Shown here: positions 40,191 to 51,225 of the stretch, in pieces
Layout of the letters: each line of letters starts with the position of its first letter
Position numbering within the stretch: the stretch's first letter is position 1
Source of the DNA: Pseudomonadota bacterium
GTDB taxonomy: Bacteria; Pseudomonadota; Alphaproteobacteria; Rhodobacterales; Rhodobacteraceae
DNA length: 64,000 bases
Assembly (NCBI GenBank): GCA_020161615.1
Contig: JAIUPD010000008.1
Coordinates: forward strand, 124,001 to 188,000
Direction: 5' to 3'
Notes under the pieces: generated by a model
Seen by the model: only the letters and a program-made list of their open reading frames with translations
What the model was told of the DNA's origin: nothing
Database searches by the model: none
Made by a program: the position numbers and the translations under genes

Positions 40191-43100
40191 GCCTCGGCCT
40201 CCGCGATCAGGGCTTTCAGTTTTGCCGCCATCACCCGCACATTCGGCTCCAGCACCATGCTGTCATGGTCGCCCGGCACCTCATGGACCGAGAGTTTCGG
40301 CATGAAGCGCGACCAGTCGTTGTCATCATAGACGTATTCCTTGGCCCGGCTGACCCAGCGCCCGCCGGTCACCTTCCAGTGCCGGTCCAGCGGCGGGCGG
40401 AACAGGGCGACCGGCGCGTCGTAGGTTTCCAGCGCGACAAAGGGCAGCGCCTCGCGGAACGCGGCCTCGATGGCGCGGTTGTGGAAACCGCTGTCGGCCT
40501 CGCCCGCCGCTTCATAGGCCATGCGCGCCTGCTCCCGCTGCCAGCGCCTCCGCTCGGCCAGCCATTCGCCCAGATAGGCCGGGCCCTTGCGGCGGAATTC
40601 GGCCAGCTTGATCATCGCCTTGTCGGCGCGGCTGAGCCAGGGCCGTTCCGGCAGCGGCGTGTCCAGCAGCGTGAGCAGCCGGACGTCCTCGCCTTCGGCC
40701 CTGAGTTGCCTGGCCATTTCCAGCGCGGTCAGACCCCCGCCCGAGAAGCCGCCCAGCAGATAGGGGCCATGGGGTTGCACCTGCCGGACCTCGGCCAAGT
40801 AGTCGCGCGCGGCTTCATCCAGCCGCCGGTGCGGTTCGGCGCCGCCCAGCAGACCCCGGGCCTGTAGTCCGTAGAAGGGCCGGTCCTTGCCCAGCAATTG
40901 CGCCAGATGCCGCAGGTTCAGCACGTTGCCGAACATGCCCGCCACCAGGAAGAACGGGGTTTTCGTCCCGCCCTCGCCCTCGTGCATCGGCACCAGGAAT
41001 TCGTAGCGCTTGACCGGGGCGGCGACGGCAGGCGCCTCGCCCGTCTCGCTGATCCCGGCGATTTCGGCGACGCGGGCGGCGATCTTTTCCACCGTCGGCG
41101 CCTCGAACAGGACCGAGATCGGGAAATCCACGCTCCACGTCTTCTTGACCCGGGCAAAGAGGCGCACGGCGATCAGCGAATGGCCGCCCAGATCGAAGAA
41201 ACTGTCTTCGACGCCGACGCCCTCGACCCCCAGCAATTCCTCCCACATCGCCACCAGCATCCGCTCCACATCGTTGCGCGGCGCGACATAGGCGCTGTCG
41301 AGGTTCGGACGCTCGAACTTCTGCCCGTCGCCGGTCTCGGCCTCCAGCGGTTGCGCGGCCTCGGCGATCAATTCCGGCAGCGTCAGAGATGAAATCACCA
41401 CTTGCGACCGGCCGGTGCCCAGCGCCCGGAGGAAGGCCTCGCCCCCCTCGGCGGGCGTGATCCCCTGCGCCAGATTACGGGCCAGACGCGCCTCGCCCGG
41501 GCTGAGCGCGCGGTCATCGCCCGCGTCGCTGAACGCGACCTCGGAGGGCAACAGCGGCGCGGGCGTGCCGAAGCCGCCTTCCAGCCGCTTGATGGTAAAG
41601 CGCCGGATCTCGGCGCAGACCTGCCCCTCGGGCGTGGCCAGCGTCACGTCGAAACTGGCGAAACCGGGCTCGGCGGGGGCGATGCGGATATGGCTGACGA
41701 TCTGCGCGGGCAGCGCGGAATAGACCCTCACATTGCCATAACTGACCGGCACCCAGAGCGCGCGGCCCTGATAACCGGGGATCAGCTCCATCGCCCAACC
41801 GGTCGCCAAATCCATCAGCGCCGGATGCAGGACATAACCCTGCTCCAGATCGGCGCGGAAGGCCTCCGGCAGCGACAGCCGGGCGATCCCCTCGCCCTGG
41901 CCATAGGCCACGCGGTTCAGCACCCGCCAGCGGGGGCCGAAATTCAGGTGATGCTCCTGCCCCGTGGCGATGCCGCCTGCATCCTCGCGAATGCCGGTCA
42001 GGCAGCGCGCTTCAAGCGCGGCCACGTCCAGCGTCCCGGCCGCAGGAATCGCCCCCATGGTCACCCGGGCCGAGGCGTTCAGGACAAAGCCCTTCCGGCC
42101 GCGCAGGCTGACCTCGGATCGCAGCGCGAAATCGTAGCCGGCGTCGGAGCGGGTCAGCACCACCTCCACCGCTTTCGGCTGATCCACCTCCACCGCGCGG
42201 AAGAAGGTCAGGTCGGCAATCTCGAAAGGCTCGACCTCGCCCTGCCCGTGCAGCGATTGCACGGCGATTTCCAGCATGCCGGTGCCGGGGACCAGCGCCT
42301 TGCCGTCCCTGGTCCGGTGTTCGTCCAGCAGCCACATGTCGGTCGAATAGGTCGCGGTGAAGCGCCGGTTCATCGCCGCGTCGAAACCCACGCGGTCCAG
42401 CAACGGCACCGTTGCGGGCGCGTCGGGCAAGGCGGGCGCCTTGCCGCTGCGGGCCGCCATCGCCTCGGCCGCCATGCCGACCTCAGCCCAGATCCCCCAA
42501 TCGATGGCGGTGACTTTCGTCTTCCCGCTGCGGGCCTTGGCCCAGGCGTTCAGGTATTCGTTGGCGGCGACGTAATCGACCTGCCCGGCCGGGGCGGTGA
42601 GGGTCGAGGTCGAGGAGAAGACCACGATCCGCTCCACTGCGCCATCGGGCAGCAACGTGTCCAGCACCCGCGTGCCGTGGACCTTGGGCGCGAAGACCGA
42701 TTCCACGCTGCCGACCGTCTTGGCGGCGAGCGGGGCGTCGTCGATGGCCCCGGCGGCGTGGATGATTCCGTGGATCGCCCCGAAGCGGGCCTTCGCCGCC
42801 TCCAGCGCGCGGCGCATGTCATCGATGTTGCAGACATCGGCCGCGGCGGTCATCACCTCGGCGCCGAGCGATTCCAGTCTCTCCACCTGCAGAATCCGGC
42901 GCAAGGCGGGACCGCCCTGGGCCTTCACCGCCTCCCATGCCGAACGGGGCGGCAGGGCGGTGCGGGCCAGCAGCACGATCTTGGCTCGCGAGCGCTGGAT
43001 CAGTGCCTCGGCCACCGTCTGCCCGATCCCGCCGAAGCCGCCGGTGATGACCCAGACCCCACCCTGCGGCAGATCGGGAAGGGCGTCCAGCGGCTGCGGG

Positions 43101-46100
43101 CGCAGCCGCTGTTCGTAGCGCTTGCCGTCCCTCTGTGCTGCAACAGCGACCGAGGGCGTCGCCAGCAATTCTTCCAGCAACCCCGCGCTCTGATCCGGGC
43201 CGCGCTTGCGAGTCCGGGGCTCGATATCCAGCGTGGAAACGGTGATCCCCGGCATTTCATGCGGCATGACCCGGGCGGGACCGGCGATCAGCGCCTTTTC
43301 CGGCCAGCGCAAAACCTCGTCTCGGACCTGCGCCGCGCCGGCTGTGATCACAGTGGTATGGATCGGACCCGCCAGCCCTTCGGCGGCGATGGCCTGGCCG
43401 AGGAACAGCAGCGAATAGAACCCCTGTTCAACATGGGCCTGGAACGCGCTCGACCCCGGGCGGAAATGTTCCTCACCGCTCGCCAGCCAGAAATGGGCAA
43501 TCCTTGTGGGGACCGTGCCGCGATGCACCAGATCCTGCATCAGCTGGTCATAGCCCTCGCGCCCGCGTTCGGGCGGCAGGCTATAGGCACTGTCGCCCCG
43601 GCGGCGGAAGGTGTCGCCGGCCTGAACCTCGATCACCTTCTGACCCCCGGCGCGCAACCGGGCGATGACCGGGGCGGCGATGCCGTCCTGATCGGCGAAG
43701 ATGAGCCAGGTTTCGGCCATCGAGGCCAGCGCGGCATCCAGATCCGCCTCCACCTCGGCCGAGCGGGCGACCCAGGCGAGCCTTGTGCCCATCTGCGTGA
43801 CGTCCTCGATCCGGGCGGGCAGCGCGACGGCGGTCTCCGCGACGGGTTTGGCGGGGGCGATGAAGTAGTCGCGGCGCTCGAAGGGATAGGTCGGCAGCGG
43901 CAGTTTCACCCGCCGCGCCTCACCCCAGATCTGGCTCCAGTCGAAGGTCCCGCCCAGCGCCCAGATCCGGCCCAAGAGGCCCATGTGGTAAAGGTCGTCG
44001 GCGATCGCTTCCTCAGGGTGGCGCAGGACGGCGAGAACCTGCTGACCGGGGACCGCGCCGTGCATCCGAGTGAGCGAGGAGAGCGCCTTGCCCGGCCCCA
44101 CCTCGATCCAGATGCGATTGGGGTTTTCGGCAAGGTGAGAGACGCATTCGGCAAACAGTACCGTGTTGCGCAGGTGCTGCGTCCAATAGTCCGGGCTGGT
44201 CGCCTGCTCGGCGGTCAAGGGCTGGCCGGTGCGGTTCGAGATGATCGGCAGGCGCGGCGCCTGCAGCGGGATGGAGGCGAGGAAGGCGCGGAACTGGCCG
44301 AGGATCGGCTCCAGCATCCGGGAATGCGCGGCGATGTCGATGGCGATGCGCTGGGTGTCGATCCCATCCGCCGAGAGCCGCGCAGCCAGATCGACCAGCG
44401 CCGCATCGGGGCCGGAGACGACCGTCAGCTCCGGCGCGTTCACGGACGCGATGTCCAGATCGCCCAGATAAGGCGTGAGCGCCGCGACCGACAGCGGCAC
44501 CGACAGCATCCCGCCCGCAGGCACCGTGTCGAAGAGCGAGCCCCGCAGATGCACCAGCGCGATGCAATCCTCAAATGACAGCACCCCGGCCAGACAGGCG
44601 GCGGTATTCTCGCCCATGGAATGGCCGACCAGCGCGGCGGGCTGGACACCCCATGCCATCAGCATCTGCGCCAGCGCGTATTCGGTGATCATGATCAGCG
44701 GCAACTGGACGGACGGCTGTTTCAGCGTCTCGTCGGCCGCAGCCTCGGCCCCCTTTTCGGGCAGCCACAGCGCGCGGATGTCGTAGGAGAGGCGCGGTTG
44801 CAGGATCTCCAGCCCCCGGTCCATCCATTCGGCGAAGACCGGCTCTGTCTCGTAGAGGTCGCGCGACATACCGGCGTATTGCGCGCCGCCCCCGGGGAAC
44901 AGGAACACCACATCGGGATTGTCCAGCGCGGTATGGGTAAAGACCCGGCGCGGGTTGTCGGTCTCCAGAAGGTCCGCGGCTTCCTCGGCCGTTTCCGCCA
45001 CCACCACCCGGCGCTTGTCAAAGGCGCGGCGGCCCTTGTGCAGGGTCCAGGCGGTATCAGCCAGGTCGATCCCCGGGTTGGCGCGTAGATGGGCCGCCAG
45101 CCCCTTGGCCTGCGCGTCGAGCGCGGATTTCGAGCGGGCGGAGAGGGTGAACAGCTGGAAGGGCCAGTCGGAGTCCTCGGAGGGGGCGCGGGCGGGCGCT
45201 TCCTCCAGGATTGCATGGGCATTGGTGCCGCCGACGCCCAGCGAGTTGATGCCGGCGCGGCGGGCATGGCCGCGCTGTTCCCAAGGCGTGAGCGCCGCGT
45301 TGACGGCGAAGGGGGAGGTGGCGAAATCAATCGTCGGGTTCGGCGCCTCATAGCCCAGGGAGGGCGGAATCTCGCGGTGATGCAGCGACAGCGCCACTTT
45401 GATCAGGCTGGCGACCCCGGCGGCGGTGTCCAGATGCCCGATGTTGGTCTTGACCGAGCCGATCTTGCAGAATTGCACGGCGTCGGTCTGGTCGCGGAAG
45501 GCTTGCGTCATGGCCGCGACCTCGATGGGATCGCCCAGATAGGTGCCGGTGCCGTGGCATTCGATGTAGTCGATGGTCTCGGCCGGGACATCCGCCACCG
45601 CCTGCGCCTCGGCCACGCAGCGCGCCTGCCCTTCGACCGAGGGCGCCAGATAGCCTGCCTTCTGCGCCCCGTCGTTGTTGATGGCCGAGCCCTTCAGCAC
45701 AGCCCAGATGTGGTCGCCGTCCCTGACCGCATCGGCCAGCCGCTTCAGCACCACGCAACCGGCGCCGGAGCCGAAGACGGTCCCCTGCGCGCGGTGGTCG
45801 AAGGCGTGGCATTCGCCGTCCGGGCTGAGGATCTCGTTTTCCTTGTAGAGATAGCCGCGCATCTGCGGCAGCTCGATGGTCACGCCACCGGCCAGCGCCA
45901 TGTCGCATTCGCCGCTCAGCAGGGCCTGCGCCGCGTAATGCAGCGCCACCAGCGAGGTGGAGCAGGCGGTCTGCACATTCACCGAGGGGCCGCGCAGGTC
46001 GAAGATGTGGCTGACGCGGGTTGACAGGAAATCCTTGTCATTGCCGGTGTGGCGCAACAGGAAGGCGCCCACGTCCCGCACCAGATCGCGGTTCGAGTTG

Positions 46101-46504
46101 ATGTTGACCCAGTAATAGGTCCCCTGCCCGCAGCCCGCATAAACACCGATATTGCCCTCGAAATCCTCGGGCACCGTGCCGGAATCCTCCAGCGCCTCCC
46201 AGGCGACCTCAAGGAATTGCCGGTGCTGGGGGTCGAGGATCGCGGCCTCTTTCGGCGAGAAACCGAAGAAATCGGCGTCGAAACTGGCGAAATCCTTCAG
46301 CGGCGCGGCGAAGGGCACGTAATTCGGCAGGCGCATGACGGCAGGGTCTTCGCCCGCGGCCAGAAGCTCGTCCTCGGACAGACGGCGGATCGCGCGCAGG
46401 CCGCCCCGCAGCATCGCCCAATAGTCGCGGACCGATTCTGCCCCCGGAAGATGCGCGGCCATGCCGGTGATGGCGATATCGGTATCAGAAATTTCAACGG
46501 ACAT
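40187..46504 (-). CDS. Type I modular polyketide synthase: KS-AT-KR-DH-ACP-TE
   Basis: 2105 aa. Ketosynthase with C181 (TACSTSL), H317 (ECHGTGT) and H357 (NIGHLD). Acyltransferase with S629 (GHSMGE) and a non-standard AAHS specificity motif, so malonyl is likely but not certain. Ketoreductase with GGFGGIG near 1150 and Y1311. Dehydratase after, not before, the KR, with H1396 (DEHRTRDG) and D1565 (HPALMD). Carrier domain with S1776. Type I thioesterase with S1921 (GFSGGG). There is no enoylreductase. One round of extension, ketone reduction and dehydration is predicted, then release. The ATG at 46504 lies 90 bp downstream of the polymerase gene. With the NRPS it forms a hybrid line in which the PCP presumably feeds the KS. 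Confidence 0.93.
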   Translation of the reverse strand: MSVEISDTDIAITGMAAHLPGAESVRDYWAMLRGGLRAIRRLSEDELLAAGEDPAVMRLPNYVPFAAPLKDFASFDADFFGFSPKEAAILDPQHRQFLEVAWEALEDSGTVPEDFEGNIGVYAGCGQGTYYWVNINSNRDLVRDVGAFLLRHTGNDKDFLSTRVSHIFDLRGPSVNVQTACSTSLVALHYAAQALLSGECDMALAGGVTIELPQMRGYLYKENEILSPDGECHAFDHRAQGTVFGSGAGCVVLKRLADAVRDGDHIWAVLKGSAINNDGAQKAGYLAPSVEGQARCVAEAQAVADVPAETIDYIECHGTGTYLGDPIEVAAMTQAFRDQTDAVQFCKIGSVKTNIGHLDTAAGVASLIKVALSLHHREIPPSLGYEAPNPTIDFATSPFAVNAALTPWEQRGHARRAGINSLGVGGTNAHAILEEAPARAPSEDSDWPFQLFTLSARSKSALDAQAKGLAAHLRANPGIDLADTAWTLHKGRRAFDKRRVVVAETAEEAADLLETDNPRRVFTHTALDNPDVVFLFPGGGAQYAGMSRDLYETEPVFAEWMDRGLEILQPRLSYDIRALWLPEKGAEAAADETLKQPSVQLPLIMITEYALAQMLMAWGVQPAALVGHSMGENTAACLAGVLSFEDCIALVHLRGSLFDTVPAGGMLSVPLSVAALTPYLGDLDIASVNAPELTVVSGPDAALVDLAARLSADGIDTQRIAIDIAAHSRMLEPILGQFRAFLASIPLQAPRLPIISNRTGQPLTAEQATSPDYWTQHLRNTVLFAECVSHLAENPNRIWIEVGPGKALSSLTRMHGAVPGQQVLAVLRHPEEAIADDLYHMGLLGRIWALGGTFDWSQIWGEARRVKLPLPTYPFERRDYFIAPAKPVAETAVALPARIEDVTQMGTRLAWVARSAEVEADLDAALASMAETWLIFADQDGIAAPVIARLRAGGQKVIEVQAGDTFRRRGDSAYSLPPERGREGYDQLMQDLVHRGTVPTRIAHFWLASGEEHFRPGSSAFQAHVEQGFYSLLFLGQAIAAEGLAGPIHTTVITAGAAQVRDEVLRWPEKALIAGPARVMPHEMPGITVSTLDIEPRTRKRGPDQSAGLLEELLATPSVAVAAQRDGKRYEQRLRPQPLDALPDLPQGGVWVITGGFGGIGQTVAEALIQRSRAKIVLLARTALPPRSAWEAVKAQGGPALRRILQVERLESLGAEVMTAAADVCNIDDMRRALEAAKARFGAIHGIIHAAGAIDDAPLAAKTVGSVESVFAPKVHGTRVLDTLLPDGAVERIVVFSSTSTLTAPAGQVDYVAANEYLNAWAKARSGKTKVTAIDWGIWAEVGMAAEAMAARSGKAPALPDAPATVPLLDRVGFDAAMNRRFTATYSTDMWLLDEHRTRDGKALVPGTGMLEIAVQSLHGQGEVEPFEIADLTFFRAVEVDQPKAVEVVLTRSDAGYDFALRSEVSLRGRKGFVLNASARVTMGAIPAAGTLDVAALEARCLTGIREDAGGIATGQEHHLNFGPRWRVLNRVAYGQGEGIARLSLPEAFRADLEQGYVLHPALMDLATGWAMELIPGYQGRALWVPVSYGNVRVYSALPAQIVSHIRIAPAEPGFASFDVTLATPEGQVCAEIRRFTIKRLEGGFGTPAPLLPSEVAFSDAGDDRALSPGEARLARNLAQGITPAEGGEAFLRALGTGRSQVVISSLTLPELIAEAAQPLEAETGDGQKFERPNLDSAYVAPRNDVERMLVAMWEELLGVEGVGVEDSFFDLGGHSLIAVRLFARVKKTWSVDFPISVLFEAPTVEKIAARVAEIAGISETGEAPAVAAPVKRYEFLVPMHEGEGGTKTPFFLVAGMFGNVLNLRHLAQLLGKDRPFYGLQARGLLGGAEPHRRLDEAARDYLAEVRQVQPHGPYLLGGFSGGGLTALEMARQLRAEGEDVRLLTLLDTPLPERPWLSRADKAMIKLAEFRRKGPAYLGEWLAERRRWQREQARMAYEAAGEADSGFHNRAIEAAFREALPFVALETYDAPVALFRPPLDRHWKVTGGRWVSRAKEYVYDDNDWSRFMPKLSVHEVPGDHDSMVLEPNVRVMAAKLKALIAEAEA

Positions 46505-46561
46505 GGCAGGCCTGCGCAGGGATATTTACCACGAAACACTGGCGTTTCTTTGGGGCGAGAG

Positions 46562-46580
46562 TGGCCCGCCAATCGGGCCA
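46562..46580 (-). other. Small hairpin in the polymerase-PKS gap
   Basis: A 7-bp stem with a 5-nt loop (TGGCCCG ... CGGGCCA) sits in the 90-bp gap between the Wzy-like stop and the PKS start. There is no T-run after it on the coding strand, so it is more likely an RNA-stability or attenuation element than a full terminator. Confidence 0.4.
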
Positions 46581-46594
46581 AACGGTGGCGGGGG

Positions 46595-48124
46595 TCACAG
46601 CAGCGTCCGCGGTCCGCGGGCTCCGCTCGGACCGCGCGGCGGGGCCTCGGCCGGGCGCAGGCCCAGCACGACCCCGCCATGCGCCCGCCGCAACGAGTCG
46701 CGCTGCACGGCGTCAGTGGCGCGTTTCATCGCTTCGGCATAACCCAGAAGCGCCCCGGCGATGAGCCAGGTGAAAGGGATCAGCGTGGCGTTGGGCAGCA
46801 TGTCCAGCATGTTCACCGCCAGGATCAGCGTCAGCGTACTGGCTTCGACGGGCAGGGGCGCGGCGCCTTTTCGTCGCGCCTGCCAGGTCAGGGACAGGAC
46901 CGGCAGCGCCATCAGCCCGAACAGCGCCAGATACCCCAGCCAGCCGTAATGGCCGATGGTGATGATCCACTGGCCGTCCACCACGCTCTGACTTTCGCCG
47001 GTCGCCGGGTCGTAGACCGCGAACCGGCCCCAGCCGCCCCAGCCGAAGAGCGGCTTCTCCGCCACATGGTCGAGGATCCGCTGTTCGTTGGTGAAGCGGT
47101 ATTCCAGCGATTCCCGCCGCTCCTCGCTGATCGTGGATACCTGGTCCAGGATCGCCCGCGTCGGCACCAGACCCGCGCCCCGCAGCAGCGGATAGGTGAT
47201 CACCAGAAGCACGATCAGGCTGGAGATCGCCAGATGCAGGCGCGGCTTCACGATCAGCACCAGCGGCACGAAGATAAGCGTGTAAAGCAGCGGCCCCATG
47301 GATTTGGTCAGAATCACCAGGCCGAAACCGGCCAGCACCAGCAGCAGTTTCAGGCCCGACCGGCTGTCGGCCCCCCGCGCGGCGCGCAGCCGGGCGGCGG
47401 CGGCCATGGTGACCATGAAGGCGAAGAACGCGACCCAGAGCCCGTGCGGCATGAAGACGAAGGGCCGGTAGCCCCCCTGTCGGATCGCCTGGTTGAAATC
47501 GTGCTGGAAAAAGCCGTAGAGCCTGGTGTGCAGTTGCGGCGACATCCGCACCTCGTAGAGCATCGGCAGGGTATAGATCGCCCCGGCGATGACCAGTGCC
47601 AGCAGGATCTCGCGTAGGCCCTCGTCGGTCTTCAGCACCTCGCGCGCCAGGAAGAAGGGCAGCGCGAAGAAGATCTGCTGCACCAGCACCGAGGCGGAAT
47701 CGTAGATCCTGAGTCCCGGCAGGCCCCAGATCTCCAGCGCGTTGGGATCGACCAGCCGCATGGTTCCGAAGGTATCGATGCCAAAGCGGATGGGATCGGT
47801 ATTCGTGACCACGGTGACGACCGGGCTGATCAGGAACATGACCAGCAGCACCCGGCCGATCCAGGCCCGGGGCAACGGGTTCGGCATCTTGCCCCAGTAG
47901 GAAAGGCAGACGGCAAAGGCCATCAGGTTGGGGATGCTCTCCTTGTTCAGGGGCGGGATCAGCGGCAGGTCGATGGCGCTGATCTGCGGCAGCAGCATAT
48001 AGGCGCCCAGGATCGACCAGATCAGCGCCCGGGTCTGCGGCATGACGCGGAAGAACCAGACGATCACCACCGGCCAGCCCAGCAGCGCCAGCAACGCAAC
48101 GATATTGCCGATCTGGATCAACAT
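46595..48124 (-). CDS. O-antigen ligase/polymerase-like (Wzy/WaaL) membrane protein
   Basis: 509 aa with roughly a dozen hydrophobic helices. A large loop near residues 340-400 carries the family-typical GWGGWGRF and the following DGQWIITIGHYGWLGYLALF, as in O-antigen ligase/polymerase (Wzy_C) proteins. Such proteins polymerise repeat units or ligate glycans in the periplasm. The last 30 residues are Arg/Pro/Gly-rich. It is the first gene of the leftward NRPS/PKS operon and is divergent from the WecG-type gene. This ties the assembly line to glycan export. Confidence 0.85.
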   Translation of the reverse strand: MLIQIGNIVALLALLGWPVVIVWFFRVMPQTRALIWSILGAYMLLPQISAIDLPLIPPLNKESIPNLMAFAVCLSYWGKMPNPLPRAWIGRVLLVMFLISPVVTVVTNTDPIRFGIDTFGTMRLVDPNALEIWGLPGLRIYDSASVLVQQIFFALPFFLAREVLKTDEGLREILLALVIAGAIYTLPMLYEVRMSPQLHTRLYGFFQHDFNQAIRQGGYRPFVFMPHGLWVAFFAFMVTMAAAARLRAARGADSRSGLKLLLVLAGFGLVILTKSMGPLLYTLIFVPLVLIVKPRLHLAISSLIVLLVITYPLLRGAGLVPTRAILDQVSTISEERRESLEYRFTNEQRILDHVAEKPLFGWGGWGRFAVYDPATGESQSVVDGQWIITIGHYGWLGYLALFGLMALPVLSLTWQARRKGAAPLPVEASTLTLILAVNMLDMLPNATLIPFTWLIAGALLGYAEAMKRATDAVQRDSLRRAHGGVVLGLRPAEAPPRGPSGARGPRTLL

Positions 48125-48288
48125 GCCCGGTCACCCGTCAGGCGTTTCCGCCGCGTTCTTCCCACCATCATCTGCCCCGAGTACCGCCCCATTCTTGCCC
48201 TCTTGCGGGGCTATTCCGGCGGCGTCGTGGTGAATATACCCGCGACAGGCCGCCCTGTCTGCCCGAACCCGGGTAATCTGGCGGTGAA

Positions 48289-49065
48289 ATGCGTCCAGAC
48301 TATGGGGGTTTCGTGGAGTTTTCCTTTCCGCCCTGCACCGTCGCGGTGACCATGCCGGATGCCGGCGCGCTTCTGTCCGAGGTGAAGACCCGATTGCGGG
48401 CGGGCGAGGGTTTCGCGCTGGCGACCATCAACCTCGACCATCTGGTGAAACTGGCCCGGGACCCGTCCTTTCGCCCGGTCTATGCCGCGCAGGATCTGGT
48501 CTGCGCCGATGGCAATCCGATTGTCTGGCTGTCGAAACTGGCCCGCAGGCCCGTCTCGTTGGTGCCGGGCTCGGACATGGTGGTGCCGCTGGCGAGCCTC
48601 GCCGCGCGCGAAGGGGCGCCGGTTGCGCTGATGGGCTCCACCGCCGAGGCGCTGGCCGAGGCGGCCGAGGCGTTGAAGACCCGGGTCCCCGGGTTGCGCG
48701 TCGCGGCACAGATTGCCCCGCCCATGGGATTCGACCCGACGGGGGCCGAGGCCCGGCGGATCCTGCTGGACATCGCCGCCTCGGGCGCGCGGCTTACCTT
48801 CATCGCGCTGGGCGCCCCCAAGCAGGAGATGTTCGCCGCCTTCGGCCGCGAGGTGACGCCGCATATGGGCTTTGCCTCGATCGGGGCGGGGCTGGATTTC
48901 CTGGCCGGACGGCAGCAGCGGGCGCCGGAATGGGTGCGGGCCATCGCCATGGAATGGGCCTGGCGGATGCTGTCGAACCCCAGGCGGTTGGCCAAGCGCT
49001 ATCTCGATTGCGCGCTGATCCTGCCCGGCGAGGCGATCAAGGCCTGGCGGCTGCGCGGGTCCTGA
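48289..49065 (+). CDS. WecG/TagA/CpsF-family glycosyltransferase
   Basis: 258 aa. ATINLDHLVKLARDPSF, VCADGNPIVW and FIALGAPKQEMF are the landmarks of GT26 enzymes, which add N-acetylmannosamine(uronic acid)-type sugars to lipid-linked intermediates on the inner face of the membrane. The ATG at 48289 is used; a GTG eight codons later has a better ribosome site and could be the real start. The 164 bp separating it from the polymerase gene must contain divergent promoters, including a TATATT near 48235. Confidence 0.9.
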   Translation: MRPDYGGFVEFSFPPCTVAVTMPDAGALLSEVKTRLRAGEGFALATINLDHLVKLARDPSFRPVYAAQDLVCADGNPIVWLSKLARRPVSLVPGSDMVVPLASLAAREGAPVALMGSTAEALAEAAEALKTRVPGLRVAAQIAPPMGFDPTGAEARRILLDIAASGARLTFIALGAPKQEMFAAFGREVTPHMGFASIGAGLDFLAGRQQRAPEWVRAIAMEWAWRMLSNPRRLAKRYLDCALILPGEAIKAWRLRGS

Positions 49066-49148
49066 CCCGCAGGCTTCCCCCCGTTTGAGATTGCATCCGC
49101 GCCCCTCGCCGGGCATGGTGACGCAACTTTTTCAACCGGGAGGAAATG

Positions 49149-50257
<1,109 letters not shown>

Positions 50258-50258
<1 letters not shown>

Positions 50259-51088
50259 TGGAGAGGATCAACCGCTGGCGCTCGCACGGCGGCTGGCAGG
50301 AAGTCTGGCGCCACGACAGCGCCGAGACGGGAACGCCGATGGAATTCTCGATCTTCCTGCCGGATGGGGAAGGGCCGATGCCGGTTGTCTGGTATCTGTC
50401 CGGCCTGACCTGCTCTTGGGCCAATGTGACCGAAAAGGGCGAGTTTCGCACGGCCTGCGCGCGTCACGGGCTGATCTTCGTCGCCCCCGATACCTCGCCC
50501 CGCGGCGAGGGCGTGCCGGACGATGCCCAGGGCGCCTATGATTTCGGTCTTGGCGCCGGGTTCTACGTCGATGCGACCGAGGAGCCCTTCGCCCGGAACT
50601 ACCGGATGCGCAGCTACCTGGAAAAGGAACTGCCCGCGCTGCTGGCCGGGCATTTCTCGGTCGATCTGGCCCGGCAGTCGATCACCGGCCATTCGATGGG
50701 CGGCCACGGCGCGCTGACGCTGGCGCTGCGCAATCCGGGGCGGTTTCGCTCGGTTTCCGCCTTCGCGCCGATCGTCGCGCCCTCGTCCTGCCCCTGGGGG
50801 CAGAAGGCGCTGGGGGGCTATCTGGGGCCGGATACGGCGGGCTGGGCCGAATACGACGCGGTGCGGCTGATCGAGGGCGGCGCGCGGGTGCCGGCGCTGA
50901 AGGTCGATCAGGGCGCGGCGGACGGGTTCCTGGACGGGCAACTGATGCCCGAGCGCCTGCTCGCCGCCTGCGAGGCCGCCGGGCAGCCGCTCGAATACGG
51001 GCTGCACGAAGGCTACGACCATTCCTATTACTTCATCTCGAGTTTCCTGAGCGACCACCTCGACTGGCACGCCCGGCATCTGGGCTGA
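50258..51088 (+). CDS. fghA: S-formylglutathione hydrolase
   Basis: 276 aa esterase-D-like alpha/beta hydrolase. The nucleophile elbow is GHSMGGHGAL. The N-terminal VVWYLSGLTCSWANVTEKGEF and the C-terminal GYDHSYYFISSFL, with the catalytic histidine, are typical. It hydrolyses S-formylglutathione to formate and glutathione, completing formaldehyde detoxification with the preceding dehydrogenase. Its start overlaps the dehydrogenase stop by one base. Confidence 0.95.
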
Positions 51089-51120
51089 GGGGTTTCGCCC
51101 TCGTTCCTCGGGCGACCAAG

Positions 51121-51225
51121 GCGGGGGGCCAGCCCCCCGCACCCCCCGCCAAAGGGGGTTTTCCACCCCCTTTGGATACCCCCGAGGATATTTGACGCGC
51201 AAAGATGACAGGGGCTTCGGCCCCT
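51121..51225. repeat. Palindrome-rich intergenic element between fghA and a GT2 gene
   Basis: Three hairpins lie in a row: GCGGGGGG/CCCCCCGC (51121-51140), CAAAGGGGG/CCCCCTTTG (51150-51174) and AGGGGC-TTCG-GCCCCT (51210-51225). The last has a stable UUCG-type loop and overlaps the GT2 stop. GAGGATATTTGACGCGCAAAG between them resembles a short intergenic element frequent in Rhodobacteraceae. The convergent setting suggests bidirectional termination. Confidence 0.65.

Noticed and set aside
41402-44578. Open frame of about 1058 codons on the plus strand, antisense to the PKS
   Set aside because: It is rich in His/Arg/Gly/Pro with no recognisable domain and mirrors the codon bias of the PKS on the other strand. 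The PKS has complete catalytic motifs throughout.
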